Shown: piece after piece, positions 12,291 to 20,723 of the stretch
How positions within the stretch are numbered: the stretch's first letter is position 1
How the letters are laid out: each line of letters begins with the position of its first letter
Assembly (NCBI GenBank): GCA_012729375.1
Contig: JAAYDE010000008.1
Span: 1-48,836, forward strand
Reading direction: 5' to 3'
Origin: Deltaproteobacteria bacterium
Lineage (GTDB): Bacteria; Desulfobacterota; Desulfuromonadia; Desulfuromonadales; JAAYDE01
Length of the DNA: 48,836 bases
Program-made: the position numbers and the translations under genes
Notes under the pieces: generated by a model
Told to the model about the DNA's origin: nothing
The model's input: only the letters and a program-made list of their open reading frames with translations
The model's database searches: none

Positions 12291-13976
12291 TCATTCTGCT
12301 CTATCGATCCGCCGCGGCCAAAACCGGGATTCCAGTTCTTCCAGGAGAGGCTGCAGGGAGGCGCGGTCGCGGGCGGAAATGGGTATCGCCCCGAAACGGC
12401 GGCACAAAGGGGCGACTTCTTCCGGGGGCACCTGGTCTATTTTGTTGAAGACCAGCAGTTTGGGTTTGTCGTGAAGCTGAAGTTCCCGCAGGATCTTTTC
12501 CACCGCCTCGATCTGGGCCTCGAAGCGGGGATGGGACAGATCCACCAGATGCAGCAGCAGGCTGGCGTCTTCCAGCTCTTCCAGGGTAGCCTTGAAGGCG
12601 CCGAAAAGACTCTCCGGAAGATCGCGGATGAAACCGACGGTGTCGGTGATGATCACCTCCCGCTCGCGAGGGAAGCGCAGCCGCCGGGTGGCGGTGTCGA
12701 GGGTGGCGAAAAGAAGGTTCTCGGTGAAGGTCGCGCTGCCGGTGAGGACGTTGAGCAGGGTCGACTTGCCGGCGTTGGTATAGCCGACGATGGAGATGAT
12801 CGGAATGGCGGCGCCGGCCCGCAGGCTGCGCCGCTGCATGCGGCCGCGGGACAGGCCCTTGAGCTCCTTTTCCAGGCGGGCGATACGATCGCGGATGCGC
12901 CGCCGGTCCATCTCCAGCTTGGTTTCCCCCGGTCCGCGGCCGCCGATGCCGCCCATCAGCCGCGACATGGCGGTCCCCTTGCCGGTCAGGTGGGGAAGCA
13001 GGTACTTGAGCTGGGCCAGTTCCACCTGCACCTTGCCGTCAAGGGTGTGGGCGCGCTTGGCGAAGATGTCGAGGATCAGCTGGGTGCGGTCGATGACCTT
13101 GATCTCGGTCAGCGCCGAGATGGAGCGGACCTGCCCCGGGGACAGGTTCTGATCGAAAATCAGCAGGCCGGCGCCGCTGCGCATGGCTTCGATGACCACC
13201 TCTTTCAGCTTGCCTTCGCCGAGCAGGTAACGGGGGTTGGGATGGGAGCTTCTCTGGATCTGCCGCCCGAGCACCTGAACGCCGGCGGTGCGGGCCAACT
13301 CTTCCAGCTCGGCCAGGGAATCGTCGATCTCGGCGCGCCCCTTGGCGCTGACGGAGATGAGCAGCGCCCGCTCCTCCGCCGCCTGGACCTGGGCCGGGCC
13401 GCCGACAGCGCGGACCAGTTCCTCTTCGAGGGCGGGAAAAAAGAGACGGGGATCGAGATCGAGGCGGCCGATGTCGGCCAAAGTGACGGTCTCGACGCTT
13501 TTGCCTTCCGGGTTGGGGGGCAGCAGATAGGCGTAATGGATGCGCCCCGGCAGGCCGTCGGCGCGGGCGCAGATGACCGCCATCAGATCGAAGCGCAGCA
13601 GGGAGAGATCGGTGAGGTCGTCGCGGGTCAGCGGCGTGTCGTCGAGATGGACATGGAGACAGCGCAGCCCCCGCAGGCCGCCGCGGGCCACGGGGTGACG
13701 GCTCAGATCGGGGATGAATATCTCCCGGTCGTCGCCGACGATGACATGGTGGATCGTCCCCTGGCGGTCGACCAGAATGCCGATCTGACGACCGATCTCC
13801 CAGGCAAGCTGGGTCAGAAAGCGCCCCAGTTCCGGGGTGATCACCCGGTCGCCGGGAATGCGCCGCCGGCCGATCCGTTCCAGGGCCTGCAGTTGGCTGC
13901 TTTTGAGACCGCTCAGGTTGCCGTGCAGCAAGATATCATCCAGGTTAGAAGTTTTTGGTTTCGAGCCAATGGCCAC
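12291..13976 (-). CDS. hflX: GTPase HflX, N-terminally extended form
   Basis: HflX is a ribosome-splitting GTPase. At 561 residues it is longer than E. coli HflX (426), because about 170 extra N-terminal residues precede the usual domain. The HflX-specific region (PNPRYLLGEGKLKEV, VELAQLKYLLPHLTG, GGRGPGETKLEMDRR) is followed by the G domain: G1 VGYTNAGKST, the FATLDTATR switch, G3 DTVGFIRDLP and G4 NKID. The start is a GTG at 13976, 16 bp after the fabI stop, with only a weak ribosome-binding site, so coupling to fabI is likely. A shorter product from an internal start cannot be excluded. Confidence 0.93.
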   Translation of the reverse strand: MAIGSKPKTSNLDDILLHGNLSGLKSSQLQALERIGRRRIPGDRVITPELGRFLTQLAWEIGRQIGILVDRQGTIHHVIVGDDREIFIPDLSRHPVARGGLRGLRCLHVHLDDTPLTRDDLTDLSLLRFDLMAVICARADGLPGRIHYAYLLPPNPEGKSVETVTLADIGRLDLDPRLFFPALEEELVRAVGGPAQVQAAEERALLISVSAKGRAEIDDSLAELEELARTAGVQVLGRQIQRSSHPNPRYLLGEGKLKEVVIEAMRSGAGLLIFDQNLSPGQVRSISALTEIKVIDRTQLILDIFAKRAHTLDGKVQVELAQLKYLLPHLTGKGTAMSRLMGGIGGRGPGETKLEMDRRRIRDRIARLEKELKGLSRGRMQRRSLRAGAAIPIISIVGYTNAGKSTLLNVLTGSATFTENLLFATLDTATRRLRFPREREVIITDTVGFIRDLPESLFGAFKATLEELEDASLLLHLVDLSHPRFEAQIEAVEKILRELQLHDKPKLLVFNKIDQVPPEEVAPLCRRFGAIPISARDRASLQPLLEELESRFWPRRIDRAE

Positions 13977-13992
13977 AAACCGCGAGCCGCCT

Positions 13993-14769
13993 TTACGCGG
14001 AGACCACCATGTTGAAGCCGGCGTCGACGAAGTGGATCTCGCCGGTGACGCCGCTGGACAGGTCGGAGAGCAGATAGAGCGCGGCCTTGCCCACTTCCTC
14101 CTGGGTCACGTTGCGGCGCAGCGGCGACAGGCCGTCCATGGCGCGCAGCTTCTTCTGGAAATTGGCCACCGCCGAGGCGGCCAGGGTTTTGACCGGTCCG
14201 GAGCTGACGGCGTTGACCCGGATGCCCTTCTCTCCCAGTTCGGCGGCGAGATAGCGCACCGAGGATTCCAGGGCCGCCTTGGCCACCCCCATGACGTTGT
14301 AGCCGGGCACCGCCCGGCGGGCGCCGAGATAGGAAAGGGTGAGGATACTGCCGCCCTCTTTCATCAGCGGAACGGCGCAGCGAGTGATGGCGATGAGGGA
14401 ATAGACGCTGATGTCCATGGCCAGGGCGAAACCGGACCGCGTTGTCTGGGAAAAAAAGCCCCTGAGATCATCCCGGTGGGCGTAGGCCACCGAATGAACC
14501 ACAAAATCTATTTTTCCCCAGGTCCGCTCCAGGGTTGCGAAAAGTCCCTCGATCTCCAGGTCCCGGGCCACATCGCAGGGGAGTACCAGCTCCGTTCCTA
14601 TGCTTTCCGCCAGCGGCTTCACCCTTTTTTCCACCGCCTCGTTGACATAGGTCAGGGCCACCTGGCCGCCGGCGCCGACAATCTGCTCGGTAATCCCCCA
14701 GGCCAGGCTCATCTGGTTGGCGACGCCGAAAACGACGCCCCGTTTTCCTTCCAAAAGTCCGCTGATCAT
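13993..14769 (-). CDS. fabI: Enoyl-[acyl-carrier-protein] reductase FabI
   Basis: FabI carries out the last reduction of each fatty-acid elongation cycle with NAD(P)H. The 258-residue protein has the FabI-type nucleotide motif GVANQMSLAWGI and the Y-x-x-x-x-x-x-x-x-x-Y-x6-K catalytic arrangement in SYLGARRAVPGYNVMGVAK, followed by the RVNAVSSGPVKTLAAS loop typical of FabI rather than FabG. I start at the ATG at 14769 (MISGLLEGKRG), which has GGAG six bases upstream; an in-frame start seven codons earlier is less likely. It lies directly upstream of hflX and 68 bp after an unknown gene on the same strand. Confidence 0.94.
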   Translation of the reverse strand: MISGLLEGKRGVVFGVANQMSLAWGITEQIVGAGGQVALTYVNEAVEKRVKPLAESIGTELVLPCDVARDLEIEGLFATLERTWGKIDFVVHSVAYAHRDDLRGFFSQTTRSGFALAMDISVYSLIAITRCAVPLMKEGGSILTLSYLGARRAVPGYNVMGVAKAALESSVRYLAAELGEKGIRVNAVSSGPVKTLAASAVANFQKKLRAMDGLSPLRRNVTQEEVGKAALYLLSDLSSGVTGEIHFVDAGFNMVVSA

Positions 14770-14837
14770 TTTTTCTCCATCTCCCCGCACAAAGAAAAAT
14801 CACCTGCCGTCCCGCTCAGGCCCCCGCGGACGCCGAG

Positions 14838-15392
14838 TCAGGAAGTCTTTTTCACCTGAAACCTGATGCGCGGCTTGCCTTCCTCGAGGACGACCGATAT
14901 CTGCACATCGAAATCGGCGCCCACCTTGGCGGCGATTTTTTTCCGCTGTTGGACTATAAAGGCGGCAAACTGCTCCTTGGCGGGCACGGGTCCGGCCAGG
15001 TTGCAAGATTGGCGCAGGCGGATAAACTGCTGGTAAAGTTCGTCGATCAGCCCTTCTTCCCCCTTTTTGGCAAAAGCCTGCTGCTCCTGACCGGTGTTGT
15101 GTTCGGGAAAGAATTTTCCTTCCTCGATGCGCCGCACGATTCGATCCCAGTACTGGCAAAAAGAAAAAAACCGGCTCGACAGGGTGACCTGCCGGAAACG
15201 GAGATCGGTCTGGATAATGCGGCGGCGGGTGAAGTGCCGCAGATAGCGTTCCAGCGCCTTGCGTTCCTTGACCGGTTCCCGCTTTTCAGCCTGGCTGAAA
15301 TACTGATCGTAGCGCACCTTCAAGGCATTGAGCCGGGATTCGATATCATCGAGAATCCTGACGATTGATTTGCGCTCGTCCTGGTCCGCCAT
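14838..15392 (-). CDS. Conserved-looking cytoplasmic protein of unknown function
   Basis: A 184-residue soluble, highly charged protein read from the ATG at 15392 (MADQDERKSIVRILDDIESR). The first 110 residues are arginine/lysine-rich and probably helical (ALKVRYDQYFSQAEKREPVKE, RYLRHFTRRRIIQ). The C-terminus is more beta-like (FDVQISVVLEEGKPRIRFQVKK). An in-frame start at 15449 adds 19 residues that do not look coding. It resembles a family annotated in myxobacteria and Geobacter relatives only as conserved hypothetical; I cannot assign a function. It precedes fabI and hflX in the same direction and is divergent from glmU. Confidence 0.7.
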   Translation of the reverse strand: MADQDERKSIVRILDDIESRLNALKVRYDQYFSQAEKREPVKERKALERYLRHFTRRRIIQTDLRFRQVTLSSRFFSFCQYWDRIVRRIEEGKFFPEHNTGQEQQAFAKKGEEGLIDELYQQFIRLRQSCNLAGPVPAKEQFAAFIVQQRKKIAAKVGADFDVQISVVLEEGKPRIRFQVKKTS

Positions 15393-15459
15393 GATCTTGA
15401 TCTGCCCTCCCCCGGTCGGATGGGAACAGTGCTGGTGGAACTGGGGCAATCCCTGTGCC

Positions 15460-15489
15460 TTGACGCTTCGCCGGAAATCGTGATATGAG
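15460..15489 (+). promoter_or_regulatory. Candidate promoter of glmU
   Basis: TTGACG (15460-15465) is followed after 18 bases by TATGAG (15484-15489), which is preceded by TG one base upstream, giving an extended -10. It lies 33 bp upstream of the glmU ATG. Assigned by pattern only. Confidence 0.45.
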
Positions 15490-15522
15490 AAAACAGCCCT
15501 TTTATACTAAGGAATTGAAAAA

Positions 15523-16917
15523 ATGGAAAACGAAAAACTGGCCGCGGTCATTCTTGCCGCCGGGCGCGGGACACGAATGAAATCGTCCCGGTCCAAGGTA
15601 CTTCATGAACTGTGCGGGGCGCCCATGGGCCGCTACCCGATCCAGGCCGCCCGCGCCGCCGGCGCCGACCCGGTCATCATGGTCATCGGCCATGATCCGG
15701 AGAACGTCCGCAACGCCTTCGCCGCAGAAAAGATCCTGTTCGCCCTGCAGCACGATCAACTGGGCACCGGCCATGCCCTCCTCTGCGCCGAGGAGGCCCT
15801 GGACGACTATGCCGGCACCCTGCTGCTGCTGTGCGGCGACGTGCCGCTGCTGACCGGGGCGACCCTGAGCCGCTTCGTCCAGCAGCACAGGGCCAACCAG
15901 GCCGCGGTCACCGTGCTCACCATCCATCAGCCAGACCCCCGCGGCTACGGCCGCATCGTCCGTCAGGGGGGCGAAGTGCTGCGCATCGTCGAAGAAAAGG
16001 ACGCCACGGACGAGGAGAAAAAGATAACCGAGGTTAACACAGGAATCTATCTCTTTGAAACCCCCTTGGTGTTTCACCTTCTCCATGCCCTCGGCAACGG
16101 CAACGCCCAGGGCGAGTACTACCTGACCGACACCGTGCACATGGCCCGCGACCGGGGGGCAAGGGTCGGCGCGGTGAGCGCCGCCGATCGCCAAGAGGTG
16201 CTGGGCATCAACGATCGGGTGCAGCTGGCGGAAGCGGAAGCGGTGCTGCGCCGGCGCATCAACGACGCCCACATGGAAAACGGCGTTACCCTCATCGACC
16301 CGGCCGTCACCTACATCGACGGCACCGTCGAGATCGCCGCCGACACGCTCATTCATCCCAATGTCCACATCCGGGGACAAACCCTGATCGGCGCCCATTG
16401 CATCATCGAACCGGGCGCTGTTATCGACGATAGCCACATCGACGACCACTGCCACATCAAGGCCGGATCGGTCATTCAGGGGGCCCGGATCGGCGCCGCT
16501 TCCCAGATCGGCCCCATGGCCCACCTGCGCTTCGGCACCGTTTTGCGCGGCCACAACAAGATCGGCAATTTCGTGGAAACCAAGAAGGCCGACATCGGGG
16601 AACACACCAAAGCAAGCCATCTGACCTATCTCGGCGACAGCGACATCGGCGCCGATGTCAACATCGGCTGCGGCACCATTACCTGCAACTACGACGGCGT
16701 CGGCAAACATAAAACCATCATCGAGGACCAGGTCTTCGTCGGCAGCGACACCCAATTCGTGGCCCCGGTGCGTATCGGCCGCAACAGCCTGATCGGCGCC
16801 GGCTCCACCATCACCCGCGATGTCCCCGCCGACGCCCTGGCCATCTCACGTGCCGAGCAGAAAAACATCGAAGGCTGGCGGCTGCGCGAGCGCAAGAAGA
16901 AAACCGAGGAAAAATAG
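15523..16917 (+). CDS. glmU: Bifunctional GlcNAc-1-P uridyltransferase / GlcN-1-P acetyltransferase
   Basis: GlmU acetylates glucosamine-1-P and then uridylates it to UDP-GlcNAc, the precursor of peptidoglycan and lipid A. The 464-residue length is typical. The N-terminal uridyltransferase shows LAAGRGTRMKS (residues 11-21), Lys25 and the QLGTGHAL and LCGDVPLL motifs. The C-terminal half is a left-handed beta-helix of hexapeptide repeats, with the acetyltransferase signatures GNFVETKKADIGEHTKASHL and GCGTITCNYDG. The ATG at 15523 follows AAGGA. glmS, which makes the amino sugar one step earlier in the pathway, follows after 115 bp. Confidence 0.97.
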   Translation: MENEKLAAVILAAGRGTRMKSSRSKVLHELCGAPMGRYPIQAARAAGADPVIMVIGHDPENVRNAFAAEKILFALQHDQLGTGHALLCAEEALDDYAGTLLLLCGDVPLLTGATLSRFVQQHRANQAAVTVLTIHQPDPRGYGRIVRQGGEVLRIVEEKDATDEEKKITEVNTGIYLFETPLVFHLLHALGNGNAQGEYYLTDTVHMARDRGARVGAVSAADRQEVLGINDRVQLAEAEAVLRRRINDAHMENGVTLIDPAVTYIDGTVEIAADTLIHPNVHIRGQTLIGAHCIIEPGAVIDDSHIDDHCHIKAGSVIQGARIGAASQIGPMAHLRFGTVLRGHNKIGNFVETKKADIGEHTKASHLTYLGDSDIGADVNIGCGTITCNYDGVGKHKTIIEDQVFVGSDTQFVAPVRIGRNSLIGAGSTITRDVPADALAISRAEQKNIEGWRLRERKKKTEEK

Positions 16918-17032
16918 GATGCTGCCAGGGACCGGTCATTACTTTGTTGTGCCTGGTTTCGGCATTTGGTTTTATCCAGATACAAGTCGGCCGATATTTG
17001 TTCTTTTCCCTTGCTGACAAAGGATTGTTTCC

Positions 17033-18859
17033 ATGTGCGGAATCGTCGGCTATACCGGCGCCAAGGCGGCGGATGAAATCATCATCGAGGGGCTCAGACG
17101 TCTGGAATACCGCGGCTACGATTCGGCGGGCATCGCCACCTTCTGCGACGGCCGGATCGAGATCCGCCGCGCCCAGGGGAAACTGCGGAATCTGGAAAAA
17201 TTGCTGAGGGAGAGGCCGCTTTCCGGCTGCTGCGGCATCGGCCACACCCGCTGGGCGACCCACGGTTGCCCCTCGGAAAACAACGCCCATCCCCACCGTT
17301 CCGCGGGCGTCGTCCTCGTCCACAACGGCATCATCGAAAACTATCTCACGCTCAAGGCCTTTCTGGTGGAAAAAGGCTTTTTCTTCAGTTCCGAAACCGA
17401 CACCGAAATCCTCGCCCATCTGGTCAATTTCCACTACCGCGATACCATACCCCTGGAGGAGGCGGTGCGCCGCGCCCTGCAAGAGGTGCGCGGCTCCTAC
17501 GCCATTGCCGTGATCAGCGAACGGGAGCCCGGCACCCTGGTCGCCGCCCGTCTCGGTTCGCCCCTTATCGTCGGCAAGGGGAAGGAGGAATATTTCGTCG
17601 CTTCAGATATTCCCGCCATCCTCTCCCACACCCGCGACATGGCCTTTCTGGAGGATGGCGAGATGGTCGTCTTCGGCGGCGCGGGAATGACCTTCGCCAC
17701 CCTCGCCGGCGAGCCCCTCCGCAAGGAGCTCAAAACCATCAACTGGTCCCTGCAGATGGCGGAAAAAGACGGCTACAAGCACTTCATGCTCAAGGAGATC
17801 TTCGAGCAGCCGCGGGCCGCCGGCGACACCCTCACGGGGCGGATCAGCGACCGGGGCTGCGTCACTCTGGACGGCCTTCACGAGCAGCCGCAACTCTTCG
17901 AGAACATTGAGAAGGTCATCGTCGTCGCCTGCGGAACCTCTTGGCATGCCGGCCTCGTCGGCAAATACTTCATGGAAAAGTACTGCCGCATTCCGGTCGA
18001 GGTCGACATCGCCAGCGAATTCCGCTACCGCTTCCCCGTCGTCAACGACCGCACCCTGGTTCTGCTTATCAGCCAGAGCGGCGAGACGGCGGACACCCTG
18101 GCCGCCCTGCGCAGCGCCAGGCAGCAGGGGGGGCGCATCCTTGCCATCTGCAACGTCGTCGATTCGTCCATCGCCAGGGAAAGCGACGGCGTCCTCTACA
18201 CCCATGCCGGCCCTGAGATCGGGGTCGCCTCGACGAAGGCCTTCACCACGCAACTTCTCTCCCTCTACCTGCTGGCCCTGCACCTGGCGGTCCGCTGCGG
18301 CCGCCTCGGCGCGGCCCGATGCGCCGAGCTCTGCGGCGAGATCGTCAAACTGCCGCGGCTCATCGAGGAAACCCTGAAACTTGACGACGAGATCCAGGCC
18401 ATCGCCCGCAGCTACAAGGACTCCCGGGATTTTCTCTACCTGGGTCGCGGCAATCAGTATCCCATCGCTCTCGAAGGCGCCCTCAAGCTCAAGGAGATCT
18501 CTTACGTCCACGCCGAGGGCTATGCCGCCGGCGAAATGAAACACGGCCCCATCGCCCTCATCGATGAACAGATGCCGGTGCTGATGCTCGTCCCCCACAA
18601 CGAGATCTTCGAGAAGACCCTGTCCAACATGGAGGAGGTGCGGGCGCGCGGCGGCCGGATCATCGCCGTCACCGACAACGACGATGCCGAACTGAGAGAG
18701 AAAACCGATGCCACCTTGCTGGTCCCGACGGTCCATGACGATTTCCTGCCGGTGCTGACGGTCGTCCCCCTGCAGCTTCTCGCCTACCACATCGCCGTCC
18801 TCAAGGGGACCGATGTGGATCAGCCCCGCAACCTGGCAAAAAGCGTCACCGTGGAGTAA
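17033..18859 (+). CDS. glmS: Glutamine-fructose-6-phosphate aminotransferase (isomerizing)
   Basis: GlmS makes glucosamine-6-P from fructose-6-P and glutamine. The 608-residue protein has the N-terminal Ntn-type glutaminase with Cys2 as nucleophile (MCGIVGYTG) and the HTRWATHG motif, and two SIS sugar-isomerase domains ([24 protein letters not shown]). It ends with the conserved LAKSVTVE tail. An AAAGGA ribosome-binding site precedes the ATG. The 115-bp leader after glmU is too short for a glmS ribozyme and I see none. It forms a UDP-GlcNAc synthesis pair with glmU. Confidence 0.97.
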   Translation: MCGIVGYTGAKAADEIIIEGLRRLEYRGYDSAGIATFCDGRIEIRRAQGKLRNLEKLLRERPLSGCCGIGHTRWATHGCPSENNAHPHRSAGVVLVHNGIIENYLTLKAFLVEKGFFFSSETDTEILAHLVNFHYRDTIPLEEAVRRALQEVRGSYAIAVISEREPGTLVAARLGSPLIVGKGKEEYFVASDIPAILSHTRDMAFLEDGEMVVFGGAGMTFATLAGEPLRKELKTINWSLQMAEKDGYKHFMLKEIFEQPRAAGDTLTGRISDRGCVTLDGLHEQPQLFENIEKVIVVACGTSWHAGLVGKYFMEKYCRIPVEVDIASEFRYRFPVVNDRTLVLLISQSGETADTLAALRSARQQGGRILAICNVVDSSIARESDGVLYTHAGPEIGVASTKAFTTQLLSLYLLALHLAVRCGRLGAARCAELCGEIVKLPRLIEETLKLDDEIQAIARSYKDSRDFLYLGRGNQYPIALEGALKLKEISYVHAEGYAAGEMKHGPIALIDEQMPVLMLVPHNEIFEKTLSNMEEVRARGGRIIAVTDNDDAELREKTDATLLVPTVHDDFLPVLTVVPLQLLAYHIAVLKGTDVDQPRNLAKSVTVE

Positions 18860-18870
18860 GAGAGATCATT

Positions 18871-20685
18871 TTGGAACCCTCTGCCCGAAAACCTTCCCCC
18901 TATCGACGTTACCTCAACGCCTTCATCAACCGCTTTGCCATCTCCGAAAACAGCTTCATGGCCTTCGTCGCCGCCCTCATCGGAGTGGCGGCCGGTCTCG
19001 GCAACTACGCCTTCCGCAAGTCGATCAACTTCTTCCACTGGCTGGTGGTGGACAACGGCTCCCGGCTTTTCGATGTGGCCATGCCGACGGAACTGGCCAT
19101 GGTCGACTGGAGCCCGGAGCGCCTCTTCGTGGTCCTCTTCCCCACGGCAGGGGGGGTGCTGATGATCCTTTTGTGGATCTTCTTCCGGGACGACATGAAG
19201 TTCAGCTTCTCCCGCTTCATGGAAGTGGTCAACCTGAGGGGGGCCAAAATCCGCGGGCGCATCGCCATCACCCGCTGCATTGCCAGCGCCATCACCCTCG
19301 GCACCGGCGGCTCGGCCGGGCAGGAAGGACCTATCGCCCAGATCGGCGGCGCCATCGGCAGCCAGTTCGGCCAGTTCGCCAAGATGAGCCGTGAGCGGCT
19401 CAAGATCCTGGTTGCCTGCGGCGCCTCGGCAGGCGTCGCCGCGACCTTCAACGCGCCCATCGCCGGTGTCTTCTTCGGCACCGAGATCATCCTCGTCTCG
19501 ACCTTTGCCTTCACCAGTTTCACGCCCATTGTCATCGCCAGCACCCTGAGCACCGCCGTCACCCGTTCCCTGCTCAACACCGAGGTTTTCCACACCCCGG
19601 AAAGGTTTCTCAACTCCCCCTTCGACCTCCTGCTCTACGTCGTTCTCGGGGTAACCATCGGCATCCTCAGCGCCAGCCAGGTCGGCCTCCACTTCCGCAT
19701 CAGCGATTTTTTCGACCGCCTGCCCATCCCCCAGCTGGCCAAGCCGATCTGCGGCGGCCTGCTGGTGGGCGCCATCGCCATCGCCTTTCCCCAGGTCATG
19801 GGCAACGGCTATGAATTCATGAGCCGCGCCCTCAACGGCGAAGGAACCATCCTCATCCTCGCCGCTCTCTGTTTCCTCAAGGTGCTGGCCACGGCCATCA
19901 CCTATGGGTCGGGCCTGCCGGGGGGCCTCTTCGCCCCGGTGCTGGTGATCGGCTCCTTCTTCGGCGGCGCCTTCGGCAAGCTGGTGCTCACCTGGTTCCC
20001 GGGGATCTCCCTGCTGCCGGGCGCCTTCGCCACCGTCGGCATGGGCGCTTTTCTGGCCGGCGCCATGCATGCCCCGGCCACCGCCATCTTCCTGGTTTTC
20101 GAAATCACCGACTCCTACGAAGCTATTTTGCCGATGATGCTGGCCTGCGTCACCGCCACCGCCATCGCCCGCTGGCGCAACCACGATTGCCTGGAAACGG
20201 TGGAACTGACCCGCAACGGCATCGATCTGGAGGCCGGCAAGGAACGCAACATCATGAAGTCCCTCAAAGTCCACGACGTCATGGAGCGCCAGCCGGAAAC
20301 CGTCCCCGAGAACATGACCCTGGGGCAGTTCACCCATTTCATCCGCGACGCCAAAAACAACTCCTTCCCCCTCACCGACGCCGATGGGGAACTGGCCGGC
20401 ATCATCGCCGTCCAGGATTTTCTGGGCGTCGTTCTCGACAAAGAACTCTCCGACCTGGTGGTGATCAAGGAACTGGCCACCCTCAATGTGGTCACCACCA
20501 CCGAGGATGAGGATCTGGAAACGGCTCTGCGCAAACTCGGCGCCCGCGACCTCAACCAACTGCCCGTGGTCGACAAGGAGACCGGTCGGAAGATCCTCGG
20601 CGTCATCAACCGCCGCGACATCATTTCCGCCTACAACCGCGCCCTGATGCGTTTTTCCATGGGGAGTGACCCGGCCCATGAATGA
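18871..20685 (+). CDS. CLC-family chloride channel/transporter with two C-terminal CBS domains
   Basis: A 604-residue CLC protein moving Cl- across the inner membrane. The helix-N-terminal selectivity motifs are visible: GTGGSAGQEGPIAQIGG, with the gating glutamate at about residue 152, and YGSGLPGGLFAPVL. Many hydrophobic helices fill residues 28-430. Two CBS domains follow (VHDVMERQPETVPENMTL and a second ending GVINRRDIISAYN), probably sensing adenine nucleotides. The start is a TTG at 18871, 11 bp after glmS. The proton-path glutamate was not located with certainty, so channel versus H+/Cl- exchanger is open. The stop overlaps an ATG in the next gene's frame. Confidence 0.92.
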   Translation: MEPSARKPSPYRRYLNAFINRFAISENSFMAFVAALIGVAAGLGNYAFRKSINFFHWLVVDNGSRLFDVAMPTELAMVDWSPERLFVVLFPTAGGVLMILLWIFFRDDMKFSFSRFMEVVNLRGAKIRGRIAITRCIASAITLGTGGSAGQEGPIAQIGGAIGSQFGQFAKMSRERLKILVACGASAGVAATFNAPIAGVFFGTEIILVSTFAFTSFTPIVIASTLSTAVTRSLLNTEVFHTPERFLNSPFDLLLYVVLGVTIGILSASQVGLHFRISDFFDRLPIPQLAKPICGGLLVGAIAIAFPQVMGNGYEFMSRALNGEGTILILAALCFLKVLATAITYGSGLPGGLFAPVLVIGSFFGGAFGKLVLTWFPGISLLPGAFATVGMGAFLAGAMHAPATAIFLVFEITDSYEAILPMMLACVTATAIARWRNHDCLETVELTRNGIDLEAGKERNIMKSLKVHDVMERQPETVPENMTLGQFTHFIRDAKNNSFPLTDADGELAGIIAVQDFLGVVLDKELSDLVVIKELATLNVVTTTEDEDLETALRKLGARDLNQLPVVDKETGRKILGVINRRDIISAYNRALMRFSMGSDPAHE

Positions 20686-20723
20686 CCCCCGCCGGTCCTT
20701 TCCCAACATCCCCGGGAAATGCC

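Noticed and set aside
10529..12448. 639-codon open frame on the plus strand
   Set aside because: Antisense of the lytic transglycosylase; long because of high GC at third positions. The glycine-rich translation has no domain.
11922..14015. 697-codon open frame on the plus strand
   Set aside because: Antisense of hflX and the end of mltD, whose motifs are clear on the other strand.
16918..17032. Possible glmS ribozyme upstream of glmS
   Set aside because: The gap is only 115 bp, lacks the ribozyme core elements, and such ribozymes are largely confined to Gram-positive lineages.
18820..20709. 629-codon open frame on the minus strand
   Set aside because: Antisense of the CLC gene; acidic low-complexity translation typical of GC-rich shadows.
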